Shown piece after piece: positions 12,575 through 24,100 of a DNA stretch of 64,000 nt (positions are counted from its first letter, which is position 1; each line of letters starts with the position of its first letter). This stretch comes from Liquidambar formosana (lineage: Eukaryota; Streptophyta; Magnoliopsida; Saxifragales; Altingiaceae). Both the position numbers and the translations under genes were made by a program. The notes beneath the pieces were generated by a model. The model saw only the letters and a list, made by a program, of their open reading frames with translations, made no database searches and was not told where the DNA came from. Location: assembly GCA_039720395.1 (NCBI GenBank), contig CM077827.1, forward strand, positions 24,952,375 through 25,016,374, in the 5' to 3' direction.

Positions 12575-12960
12575 CGATTGAGAAGGGGTTACTCCCTTTA
12601 CAATGAACTATAAACCCTAAGTTTCCATTAAAAGAAAAGAAGAGTTTGAAAAAGAAGAAGAATTTCCAAAAAAGGAATTTGAGAGAAGATAGAATTTGAA
12701 AAGAGATAAAACTCTTATCCAAAAAGAAGTTTGAGAAAAGTAGAATTCTAAAAGAGATAGAACTCTAATTAAAGCAGAATTTTAGTGAAAGTAGAGTTTT
12801 AAAAGAGATAGAACTCTAATTAAAAAAAAGAGTTTGAGAAAAAGTAGAATTCTAAAAGAGATAGAACTCTAGATAAAACAGAATTTTAGTGAAAGTAGAG
12901 TTCTAAAAGAGATAGAACTCTTATTCAAAAAGGAGTTTTAGAAAACATGGAAACTCAAGA
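12160..12960. repeat. Degenerate short tandem repeats inside the LTR
   Basis: At 12160-12260 the phrase CATCCATAAAGCAT(G/A)TAAA recurs. At 12300-12440 a unit of about 55 bp (ATCCATCCTATCCACTA..ATATGTGATG) occurs three times. From about 12650 to 12950 an A/G-rich unit with AGAGATAGAACTCT repeats about every 60 bp. The same repeats are in the other LTR (21560-21800, 23690-23990) and in the solo LTR (36370-36900). Confidence 0.85.
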
Positions 12961-15070
12961 ATTATAGTCCAAAGTAAAGAGAATAACCCAAAGGAGAGAG
13001 AAGAGAACAAATCAAAACAAACTTACCATGAACCACTTACCATATGCAAATTATCCCGAAACATCGAGAAAACACCAATTAATCACCCCATGTATTCTAT
13101 AGGGTAATTATTAAGCTCAAGCCATTCATATTCATGCTCAAATCATCATTAGAAGAGCTAAATCAAATCTGGACAGAATACTAAATATGCATACAATGAC
13201 CTAAAACTCATGCAAATAATAAGAATCAAAAGAAAAACTCAATCCTATATGCTCCTTATATGCTCCTATATGCTCTAAACACCCTAACATACACAAAAAC
13301 TATCAAAAACATGCTAAATAGGCATTACCATGATGAAAATATCATATGACAATCCTAAACCTGAAAAGAAAATCTACTATGATGCCTTAGGTAAGTACTT
13401 TATGTAAGAATGTGAAATAATCATCCTTACAGCGAGCTTTCTTAAGTAAAACTATCCAGAGATAATTTTATGTAGAAATCACTCCGTATGAATGGTTTCT
13501 TCACATATCCTACGTAAAATATATACCTAAGAATACAAAGAAACTCACAGCGCACTTAAACACACTCTAGAAAGCACCTATGCACAACCTCACCCTCTAA
13601 GGACGATAATTATCCTAAAAAAGGATAATCATCCATACACCTATGAAGACGAGGCTTACACAGCAAGTGTCCTATACAAAAGATGCTTAAAATCATGCAT
13701 ATAATTAAACCATGAAGAGAAAACGGCCTAAACACATCAATTGATTTTTCATGCAAAACGTACCTCTATCCTTAAGAGAGAAACTATCCTAACAGCAAGC
13801 AATTCGCAATCCTAATCCACTAACATGCATTCTCATCATCTTTGAATCATATACACTCTAAAATATAGAGTATATATGATTCCTAAATCAATTCTAAACC
13901 ATAACTATGCAGAGAGTGGAGTAGAAGAAGAAGGAATTGTAAAAGAAAGCAAAGGAGACTTACAATGAAGCAAGGGTCTTCGCTGCGTTCTTCCTTCTCT
14001 TTGGCTTGGTTCCCTTCTAGTTCTCCTTTGAAATTGCAGTAGAAAGCCTCCTCCAAGTGATATGAGTGTGTTCAAACTCGTGGTCCCTCTCTCTCTTATG
14101 AATATGAAGTGTCAAATAAGCCAAAAGTCCCTTATGCTGATGAATGAGCCTCTATTTATAACCAACCAACCATATGAACCAATGGTTGGGATTAATTCAC
14201 CATAAAATCAATCTAGGGCTGTAAGTAAATCCTATGAACGTTAAACAACTCAAAACCACCTCCCAATAGGCTTAGAAGTCCTTTAGAAGGTTGAAATTCG
14301 GAGTGGTAGAGTCCCATTTCGTCAAAAATGCAAAGAGAGAAAAATCAGGACGAAACGCTTGGGTGACCGGTTGGCCCCAACCGGTCCAACCGGTTGGTGA
14401 ATCGGTCCAACCGGTTGGGCCCAACCAGTCACCCGAGGAGAATCCAAAAATTTTGGAATTCTGACTCGGTACGGACTCCTAACTTCAAACGGACACAAAA
14501 TCTTCATTTTAACTCCGATTTGAGTGATTCAAAAGCCAAAATTTCAAGGATTCAATGTAGAATAAGCCTAGAATATTCTTGAACCAAGAACCCTTGACCA
14601 TGGTCAAGTGGCTGGGTTTTCATGAGGCGATTACCCGAAAAATGGTCAATTAGCCATAGGGTAATGTGGTGAACCAATCCAAAACCTATCAATAAATTCA
14701 ATTGGCTCTTCAATTAGGCTCATTTCATCATTCTAAGGCCAATGGAACACTCCAGAGCAAATTTGGAAGTCAATTGGAAAATGTACGAAGTAAAAGACGA
14801 AATTGCCCTTCAAGTCGCAAAAGTTCTAATTAGCTATCCAAACCTATCTGGAATTGAACCAAATTTGACATACATATCTAAAATGATCTTAGAAACTAAA
14901 TGCAAGTGATGGGACTCAACGAAGAGACAAAAATATGCATGCAATGATGACCTATCCTCCTAAGGCTTAAAATGGCAAAATTGTCCTTTAAGGCTTAGGG
15001 ACTCCTAGATGCTTCTAAACCTAACCAAATGATATCATGATCTCATGGGGGTGAAAATGGGGTGTCTATA

Positions 15071-15114
15071 GATGCCCCTCATTGGTGGAGTTTGCTTCGC
15101 AAACGATACCAATG
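15071..15114 (-). other. Polypurine tract and hairpin at the internal/U3 boundary
   Basis: In element sense the text before the LTR start is AATGAGGGGCATC, a short polypurine-type tract suited to plus-strand priming. It is preceded by a strong inverted repeat, CATTGGT...ACCAATG with inner arms GTTTGC/GCAAAC and a TTC loop. A diverged relative at 28269-28313 has the same arrangement with different stem sequence. Confidence 0.7.
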
Positions 15115-15399
15115 TTAGAAAAGACAGCCCATTTTCATGAGAAGAAGGTAGGGAATCAGAAGAATATATGAACTTCATCAGTATTCACTGAGGAAATTCA
15201 TAATCAAACAACCATAGATGACTAATCATCTAAAGGCAAGTAGTTAATATGATGTGTTCACATCACATATCAAATGATAATCAGAGCTCATGTAATCCAG
15301 ACATTATATAAGTACAAATCAATACCCACACAATCATGATTAAAAAAAAATCTCATAAGTAGGAATCAATACTCATGTAATGAGAATCAAACATCATAT

Positions 15400-16200
15400 G
15401 CCCTAAACAAGTAGAAGTCAATACTTGGAATGGGTAAGGGTTAATACCCAGGATGAGTAGAGGTAAGTACTCTGAGTAAAGGTCAATACTCGAAAGGAAT
15501 AGGGTTCAGTATTCGAAGTGAAGGTCAACACTTGGAGCGAATAAAGGTCAATACTCGAGGTGAGTAAAAATCAATACTCAGAGAGAATACAGATCAGTAT
15601 TCGGAGTGAAGGTCATCACTCGGGGTGAGTAAGGGTCAATACTCGAAAGGAATAGGGTTCAGTATTCGAAGTGAAGGTCAACACTTGGAGCGAGTAAAGG
15701 TCAATACTCGAGGTGAGTAAAAATCAATACTCAGAGAGAATACAGATCAGTATTCGGAGTGAAGGTTATCACTCGGGGTGAGTAAGGGTCAATACTCGAA
15801 AGGAATAGGGTTCAGTATTCGAAGTGAGTATGGGTAAATACTCGCGATAAGTAGGGGTCAATACTCGAAGAACACCAAGATATCGCATAAGCAGAAATCA
15901 ATGCCTATGTAGGAAAACTAACACAATAGTATATGAACAGAGGAAACATGCCATAGGAGTAGGGATCAATACTCAAGATGAGTAGGGGTAACTACTCAAG
16001 ATAAGTGGGGGTCAACACCTAGAACGAATAAGAGTCAATATTCCAAGTGAGCAAGGATCAATACTCGAGAGATTAGTATGGGTAAATACTCCAAATGAGT
16101 GAAGTTCAACACTCATAATGAATAATAGTCAATATTCTAAATAAGCAAGGGTCAATGCTTGAAATGAGTATGGGTAAATACTCGTAGGGGAGCCTAAAAA
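15400..16200. repeat. Minisatellite-like array with a 153-bp higher-order unit
   Basis: Short units of about 22-25 bp built on GGTCAATACTCGA...GAGTAA. A higher-order unit repeats with start points at 15481, 15634 and 15787 (153 bp each), nearly identical. Flanking units to about 16190 are more diverged. It lies between gag and the 3' LTR of the element. Confidence 0.9.
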
Positions 16201-18597
16201 GACACTAGTTAAGTAGGAGTCACTACTCATAAGACAGGAATGGTGTGAGGACAAAGCCAACACCACATGAAGAGAAACTCTCAATCACATGGCAATGGGT
16301 GGAAATCAATACCCAATGGAAAAAACTAGTCAAATATGCTCATGGGAAAATGAATCTCAAAAACTCAACGAACACTCACTTCACTAATGCATATCAATTA
16401 ATCATTCATGGTAAAACACATCAACCAATCAATCAACTCAAGTAAAAATTGATTCACATGGATTCATTAGCACAAGTTCAAAGGCATGCATAGAAAGATA
16501 ACCCAGAAAGTGGCTTTACAAACCTTTCATTATTCTTTTTCCCTTCTTTGTCTTAAAGACAACCTTAAGGACACCCTTACATACTTAGTACAGTTATGGA
16601 GCCCCCCCTTTTTTTTAAAAAAAATACTTTTTTTTTTTTTAACAAATGCCGAGCAAACCTTCTTAGAGAAATAATGCACTTTAGGAGGTTTAAGTCAAAC
16701 CCGTGATTCCTTTTCATGGTGTAAAGATAGAACGAACAAGCTCCTCATTTCTTTTCAAGAACCCTAACTTTTGCCTAGATTGCCCTTTTGGGTTTTTAAT
16801 CTAGCGGGTTGCCCTAATTTTTGTCTAGGCCGCCCTTTCAGGTTTTCAACCTAGCAGGCTTTTCTTTTCCTTCTTTTTTTTCATTTTCTTTTCTTTTCTT
16901 TTCATACTTCTTGAATTATGCAAAATTACCCCAATGACGAAGTCTCATGCCCCTTCTGTTCATGCAAACAAATCTACCCCCAGGTTCACAGAGTGCCATA
17001 TCTATTCTTCTTCATCACATTCAACTTATTCTTTAACCAATCAAAACAAACAAATCATTCCATAGGTTATGAAGTCTCATGCCCATCTCATCTAAGAACT
17101 CGTAAACTACCTCAATCATAGCAAATTCAGCCCAATGAATTTCACGGCCTATTTCTTCAGTAGACAAATCAGATGATTCCATAATGACCACTGCTGCCCC
17201 TTTTCCATCATTAAATCTATGATAAGAGCCTAAGTTAAATATGGAACCCGACACAATAGACCACAAGAATAAACCATGCCTAACATTAATTCTCAAAGAC
17301 GCGGTCAATGACCACTGAAGACACAAAGTAAAGGGGAAAAAGAAAGGAAACAAGAATAAACAAAGGAGAATAGGGAGAACAAAACAAGAACAAATTGGGA
17401 AGATGAAGAGAAAGAATAATCATATTAACTTTCTTAGTGGCATGTAGTATTTTAAGCTCATTAGTTCAATGAACAAAACTGCTTTTTCTTAACTCAGTCA
17501 CAAAGAATTGCTTTTAATGATTAGTTATGTGCAAAACCTCTTCTTTCTCTTTCTTTTTTCTTTTTTTTTTTTTTCAATGAATTGGACCGCACCCAAAGTG
17601 ACTTTATGGGCTGCCTACGTATCTCCACTTTAATCTTATGAGAACACCAAATCAATGCAAACAAACAATCTTTTTCTTTTAGTAGAGAATCAGGTCTTCG
17701 TAGTTCATCAAATTCATCATTCTCTTTTTTTTTTCAAATGCCCTAACTTTTGCCTAGGTCGCCTTTGCAGGTTTTTGACCTAGCGGGCTTAAGCTTTACA
17801 CATAACCACATAGGGACCACCCCAACTTGGCTTCGAACTCTTCTTTGCGTTCCTCGAACGGATGATTAGTCTTCTTGATCATAAGGTGTTCTTTTGATTG
17901 CACTTGATCTTCTTTGGTGCTCTTGAATTTATGTTTGATCTATCCACTCTCTTTCTTCTTCAATTTTTTTTCTTTTTCTTTTTTTTTTTTAATTAGAAAG
18001 AGAGGTAAATCATCTCTAGGAATTGAGCTTTGCAATCAAGTTCTTCTTTCATTCTTTAAAATTCATCCTTGCAAGACTTCAGAACTTCTTTCAATGGCTT
18101 TATGTGGCGGAGTAGGAGAGTGGTCCCCATGTTTATCATTTTAAGCTTTTCATTATTTCCAAGTTAATCAATTGCAGTTCATTCATTATTCATTGTCCAT
18201 GCCCCTTGCTCATTGAGCATGAAAGGGGTTCATTGAGCTTTTAGGAAATATTTTCATGCCACTTTGATTGTTAACTGATTGATGAGTGGGATAGAGAGAT
18301 AGTGAAATTATTGAAATGCAACATTTTATTAGATGAAGGAAAACCTACACTTCAAAAGCAGACACAGGCTAGAAGGAAATGGACTCAATAGCATACTCAA
18401 AAGACCTAAAACCACAAAATCTTGAAAGACACAACAAACCAACAAAATAAAAACCCAAAAGACAAATCCTAAGTCTACTTCAAACCAGACAAACCTAGAC
18501 TTTTCATTATAGATAGTCATGATGGAATTGGTGCAATAGCAAGCACTAAATGGAGTATCAGGTGGTCACCATCTTCTTCAACTATCCTCCACCTTAT
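16201..18597 (-). other. Non-coding internal region downstream of gag
   Basis: No pol motifs (no DTG/DSG protease, no xxDD RT, no integrase HHCC) in any frame. A phrase of the type AACTTTTGCCTAGGTCGCC...GACCTAGCGGGC occurs three times (about 16764, 16811 and 17741). An open frame of 106 codons (17033-17353, minus, containing FNDGKGAAVVIMESSDLSTEE) is in element sense but resembles nothing I know; it could be a pol remnant or chance. T-rich and A-rich runs at 16610-16640, 17560 and 17970. Confidence 0.5.
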
Positions 18598-20049
18598 TTA
18601 GAATGAATAATTGGATGCCTTAGGTGGAGGGACAATTCCTTTGTCAAAGAGGTCTTGGATCTCATGTTTCAACTTTGGACATCGATCAGTGCTATGCCCC
18701 TTGCCTTGATGAAAGTCACAATACTCATTCTCTTTAAAACGACGGGGCAATGGATTGGGTAACGGTGCTGGGTCAAGAGGTTGAAGCAAACCTTTTACCT
18801 TCAACTTCTCAAAAGCATCGCTCAATGGCATGTGAAGTTCAGTGAATTGGCGAGACTGTTGAGGAGATATGGTATTGACGTCTCCATGTGTCTTTCCACT
18901 GTTTCCTAATCGGGAATTCTTTGATTGCTCTTCTTCCTTAATTGTGCCATCACCAATGGCATCTTCTACTTGAGTTCCAGCTCCAATCAAAGCCTTGAAG
19001 TTTGGGAAATAACTTGCAAACATATGTTTGTGGTAAATAGGGAGGAGGTTTTTGACTACCATCCGAATTTGCTCTTCTTCATTGGGCCGGTTTGCCATTT
19101 GAGAGGCCTTGAGTCTCCATCTAGTGATGAAGGAGGAGAAGGTCTCATTTGTAGCTTGCTTAGTGGTCTCTAAGTCACGACGGGTCACATCCACCTCTAT
19201 ATTGTATCTGTAGTGGTCGGAGAACTCCTTACAAACATCTTCCCAAGTTTGAGTTTTAGACTCATCCAAGTTTAGAAACCATCGAATAGATGATCCACTC
19301 AAAGATTCATGGAACAATTGGGCCATCAATTCTTCAGTTGCCCCACGGGGTTGCATAGCACGAACATATATCTTCAAATGGGTTTTAGGACAACCCATTC
19401 CATCGAACTTCTCCAACTCTGGCATCTTGAATGAAGTAGGAAACCTTGCTTGGGGGAAGAGGGATAAGGTATGAATATCCACAAAATCATCAGCACGACG
19501 AATACCCTTCAAAGTCTTTTCCATAGCCACAATCCTTGTAGCCATCAGCCTTTGGTCATCGGTCATAGAAGGGGCTATGATGGGTGATATGATGGGGATG
19601 GAAGTGGATTGGTTGTAGGTGGGGACTTGGGTATTATGTGGTGGAAGTTGGGTGTAAAATGGGGATTGATTCTGAGGTGGAGGTTGGGTATGCGGTGGGT
19701 GACTTTGTGGTGGAGGTTGATTGTATAGTGGATTGGGTGGTGGAGTTTGGGCTTGGGCTGATGGGTTGGATTGGTCTGGGGGAATATTGTGGATAAGGAT
19801 AGGGGTTCGATTACTGATCTCTTGTGCCATTCTCATTGCAGTCTCAGATTTTACCGACACCTCTTCCAACTTTCCCAATATGTCATTCAATAGCCTTTCA
19901 ATCCTCTGTGGGTCTGCAGAATTCCTAGAAGCAGATGTCCTTTCAAATGTAGTCGGATTACCCAATGCAAAAGTCTCATTCATGGCGAGGTCTTGTTCGG
20001 AGTTCGTTCTAATCAGACGACCGAATGAATCACGGGTCCAAGCCAGCAC
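18598..20049 (-). CDS. gag: Retrotransposon Gag polyprotein (non-autonomous element)
   Basis: 483 codons, intact, start ATG at 20049 (MLAWTRDSFGRLIRTNSEQD). Gag forms the cytoplasmic virus-like particle that packages element RNA. Domains in order: N-terminal region with a coiled-coil-like stretch (RIERLLNDILGKLEEVSVKS, about 48-70); a proline/glutamine-rich linker (about 95-160); the capsid-like retrotransposon gag domain (about 205-330, with KFDGMGCPKTHLKIYVRAM, LFHESLSGSSIRWFLNLDES, TWEDVCKEFSDHYRYN, TNETFSSFITRWRLKASQM); and a single C-terminal CCHC-like zinc knuckle (CDFHQGKGHSTDRC, about 440-455). The next in-frame codon ends the ORF and no pol follows. It reads away from the PBS at 21147-21164 with about 1.1 kb of leader. 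The intact frame agrees with the near-identical LTRs. The knuckle spacing resembles Ty3 TAT/Ogre-type gag (recalled, not searched). Confidence 0.92.
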   Translation of the reverse strand: MLAWTRDSFGRLIRTNSEQDLAMNETFALGNPTTFERTSASRNSADPQRIERLLNDILGKLEEVSVKSETAMRMAQEISNRTPILIHNIPPDQSNPSAQAQTPPPNPLYNQPPPQSHPPHTQPPPQNQSPFYTQLPPHNTQVPTYNQSTSIPIISPIIAPSMTDDQRLMATRIVAMEKTLKGIRRADDFVDIHTLSLFPQARFPTSFKMPELEKFDGMGCPKTHLKIYVRAMQPRGATEELMAQLFHESLSGSSIRWFLNLDESKTQTWEDVCKEFSDHYRYNIEVDVTRRDLETTKQATNETFSSFITRWRLKASQMANRPNEEEQIRMVVKNLLPIYHKHMFASYFPNFKALIGAGTQVEDAIGDGTIKEEEQSKNSRLGNSGKTHGDVNTISPQQSRQFTELHMPLSDAFEKLKVKGLLQPLDPAPLPNPLPRRFKENEYCDFHQGKGHSTDRCPKLKHEIQDLFDKGIVPPPKASNYSF

Positions 20050-21146
20050 TCTCCTTTAAAACAAATTTCCCTTTTAGAGGATACCCAAAAAAAATTTTTA
20101 CTCTCTTTTTTTTTTCAAAGAAAAAAAACAAGGTCCATGATTGCACTTTGTACAAAAGGGTTCAATCCTATAGGGCATGCCCCTAGTTAGACAATTCAAC
20201 CTTAAATGGACTTTGGGTCCAAGGGTGAAATGACATACTAAAGGTATAGAGAATAAACACTTAACCTTAGACCTTAGCCATTAACCACAATCAAAACAAT
20301 TAAGCACTTACATTTCCCAAGACTATGACAACATGGTGATGCAACCACTAATGGTGGACAAAAGAATTAGGCTCAAACTTAACATGCCCCTAGTTGGACA
20401 TTTCATCCTTAAGGGTGCCCCTTGGGGCAAAGAATAAAGTGACATACTAAGGGTATGTAGGCCTATCGATTAGAGTCATGTTACCCATTAGAATCAACCA
20501 CCCACTCAACATTCAATTATATCCCCAATCGCATTCAAGAGCAAGAATCCGAATCACTATATCGAGGGCTTTGTATCATCTTCTCAAAGAACCGGGACAT
20601 GAATTGCATCACCATTCATTCCATTCACATTCATTCCCACAACACACATTTATGCCACACATACATTCATTCCATACACACATACATTCAAACACACATC
20701 CACTCTGTACTTGCATTCGTTCCACAAGCATGGTGACTTTAAACTAAGTGAGTCCATGTGTCCTAGACAGTCCACTATATGCACTAAAAGGGTAGGATAG
20801 TGTCCCCTACTTGCTTGAATCAACTATATACCTATCACATGTGGCATGAGGGATGCCGCGTGAGTCAAGTGGTACGTGTTGATCCATTTAATATACCCAA
20901 GGGTAAAACCCAAGGATACGTGGCAAGAGGAGTTGATAGCTTCGCAAACATGACACCCGAGAACGAGGGGAACCGGGGTCAAGGCTAGGCCAATCAGAAA
21001 AGGCAAGGATACATCGACCTATCATTCAAATGCAATTGTGCACACAATGCAATAAAGTAAACACACATTCAAGCGTATGCAAGTGATTGATTTTAATTTA
21101 AGCAATTAAATTAGCCCATATAAATTCCTTGAGTCTAGTCCAAAAA
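20050..21146 (-). other. Leader (5' UTR) of the gag-only element
   Basis: Non-coding between PBS and gag. It contains a low-complexity CATTC/ACACA-rich stretch (20600-20720) and a twice-used phrase TAAAGTGACATACTAA(A/G)GGTAT (about 20228 and 20434). No long open frame in element sense before the gag ATG. Confidence 0.6.
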
Positions 21147-21164
21147 TCCCCAGCAGAGTCGCCA
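21147..21164 (-). other. Primer binding site of the gag-only element
   Basis: Minus-strand TGGCGACTCTGCTGGGGA starts 3 nt after the LTR end (GTC spacer). TGG at the start matches the CCA end of a tRNA. From memory, this class of PBS is seen in plant TAT/Ogre-type elements and assigned to a tRNA-Arg; the tRNA match itself was not checked. Confidence 0.75.
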
Positions 21165-21167
21165 GAC

Positions 21168-24100
21168 TGTGAACCACGGGTTTCGATCCGGGGGGAAGGA
21201 GAACCCTTCTTTTAAAAAGACTTGTAGAGATTTAAATTAATAAAAATCTGGTTTTTAAAAGGTTCACAAAAACAAAACAAATAAGGAGTCGCCACCTCAT
21301 TTTTAGGAAAAGAGGAAAACCACAAAAACAGTTTTTAAAAAAAAACCTTTGAAAACAAACCTCATGACTCCGATCAAGGAAAAGCAGGTCTATCAAAACA
21401 AGAGAGGATTCGGAGACTAAGTTACGATGTGGGAAGGTTCTAGGAAACATCCTATAGGCACCCACATCGCCCCAAAAATGGGTCTCTGAATTTATATGGG
21501 CTATTTCAATCACTTCCTAATTAGTCACCATGCATATGCAAAGAATCATCCATAAATAATCCACATTCATCCATGAACATCCATAAAGCATATAAACATC
21601 CATAAAGCATGTAAACATCCATGAACAAGTATGAGAGATATGAAAAGCAAGTAAGAGATAGAGAGAATGAACAAACAAATCCATCCTATCCACTAGCAAA
21701 TATGTGATGGATAAATGATTAAGCAAACAAATCCATCCTATCCACTAACAAATATGTGATGTATAAATGTATAAGCATGGGTCCATCCTATCCACTAGCA
21801 TATATTGTTGGGAATCGAACAAGAGGGAAAAATTGAATTGCGGAATATAAAAATTTTTCCTACGATTCCCAATCCCATGAATCTAACTATGCATAACACA
21901 AAATCAAACCCTAACTACGAAGAGGGTTAGAACACTTACAGGATTTTTGTCTTCTCCTTTTTGCTCCAAGCTTTGATTCCGGACAGCGGTGAATGAGCAG
22001 CCCAAGTGTGCTGCCTCCAACAGTATCCACACCTAGCTAGAGCTTCAAGTCCTTTCTTTCTTCTTCCTTGTTGTTGCTAGAGGTGGAGAAGAGAGAGAGA
22101 GAGAAGAGAGCCTCCAAGGGGCTGGACGGCTAGGGTTTATTGTGCAAGCCTATTATGCCATGTCACACATAAGTGTGACTTATATAGGCAGCCCACTAAA
22201 GGGGGCTGGCCATGGGGAAGAAACCCTAATAGGGTTATGTGTAATTACACTTAATTGCACATTAACCCCTATTATTTGTATCAAATACAAATAGGCCTAT
22301 AAAGAACTATTCTTTATTCACTAAAACCCTTTCTCTCATAGACTTTAAAGCCCTTCTTGCATGATCAGTGTGTGACCCATTGGGTTCACATCATTAAGTA
22401 GTAGGAATAGCACGAGGTGTGCACAATGGAACTCTTTCCATTTAGGGTCTAATTGGAACTCCTTCCAATTCCCTAATTGATTATAACTCACTTATATCAA
22501 TTAGGGCTTCTACTAACCATGAGTAACACCTAGCATATGGCTCATGGTGTGGTCCTTAATGAGGTGAATAGTCATTTACAAAGAACCCTTCTGTTATAGT
22601 TTATAGGTTACAATTGCATCCTTCCTTCAACACAATGTCTCCAATTGAACTAATAGGACATGGAAGTCTGTCAAGTCCCTAGTTCAATTACTTTATACTC
22701 ATTCATAGATATCAACTCATTGATGAACTCATGAAACTCTTTTCATATTCATCCTACCATGGCCATGGATTTAATGAGTTATATTATGAATGCTATATGA
22801 GACATTCTCTCTCTTTTTCCTAAGAGTGATGGATCCCTTGTTGATCACTCACATGCCTTCATACACATAGCAGTAGGGCCAATGAACACCTTTGCAGACC
22901 CCTGAATAGGATCTGCACTTAGTGTTATCAAACTTCTAAAGCTACATGCATAAGGCAACTATGGTGTCTCAGGTCTAAGGATTACTTGTACCACTATAAC
23001 AATGAGAAACTGATTGACAGGCAGGATAAAACTCCATTCAGTTTATCTCATATCTTTGGTCACATTCAGTGTACCTATTCTTATAATAGGCACCCACTCG
23101 TTGGTTGTAGTGTCTCCACACAAATAGCTTGAGACTAGCTATCCTCCTATAGAGTCAACCTAACAAGTGCTAGTCCTATGGTTCATTACTGTCCATCATA
23201 GTGAACCTTCAACTAGGAATGCTTAAGGAGTTTAGTACAGAGATATATCTATAGTCTCAAAATTACAACTCTTTGTAATTCCATATTCTCAACTCTAACT
23301 CCATGGACATATTATGTAAATATAAATGATGCATATAAACATAATAGAATAAGCCCTTTTATTAAATCAATAATAAATGTGACATACATAAATGAAATCA
23401 AATGATTGTTCCTAATCCCTAAACAATCATCTCTATGATTGGCTCTAGGGCATAATCCTAACATATATGTGATGGACAAATGGGTAGAGAGAAAGAGAAA
23501 AAGAAAGAAAAAGAAAACCTAGGATACTTAGTATCCTAGGGCGGACTTGAACATCAAATGAGTGCCTACGTACTTTACATACAAAGATGTAAGGATCAAA
23601 GTCCACGTAGTTCGATTGAGAAGGGGTTACTCCCTTTACAATGAACTATAAACCCTAAGTTTCCATTAAAAGAAAAGAAGAGTTTGAAAAAGAAGAAGAA
23701 TCTCCAAAAAAGGAATTTGAGAGAAGATAGAATTTGAAAAGAGATAAAACTCTTATCCAAAAAGAAGTTTGAGAAAAGTAGAATTCTAAAAGAGATAGAA
23801 CTCTAATTAAAACAGAATTTTAGTGAAAGTAGAGTTCTAAAAGAGATAGAACTCTAATTAAAAAAAAGAGTTTGAGAAAAAGTAGAATTCTCAAAGAGAT
23901 AGAACTCTAGATAAAACAGAATTTTAGTGAAAGTAGAGTTCTAAAAGAGATAGAACTCTTATTCAAAAAGGAGTTTTAGAAAACATGGAAACTCAAGAAT
24001 TATAGTCCAAAGTAAAGAGAATAACCCAAAGGAGAGAGAAGAGAACAAATCAAAACAAACTTACCATGAACCACTTACCATATGCAAATTATCCCGAAAC

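Larger units (their letters stand above)
11793..15070 (-). repeat. 3' LTR (element sense) of the gag-only retrotransposon
   Basis: 3278 bp. In element sense it begins at 15070 with TGTAGACACCCC-like sequence (first base pair mutated to TA on the plus strand) and ends at 11793 with GTGGTTCACA. TATAAATA lies on the minus strand at 14153-14160 (plus TATTTATA). U3 carries AACCGGTTGG repeats at about 14370-14430. U5/leader contains the two hairpins described separately. Confidence 0.93.

Noticed and set aside
15400..16200. Regular short repeats resembling a CRISPR array
   Set aside because: Spacers are themselves repeated in a 153-bp higher-order unit, and the setting is a plant retrotransposon; this is a minisatellite.
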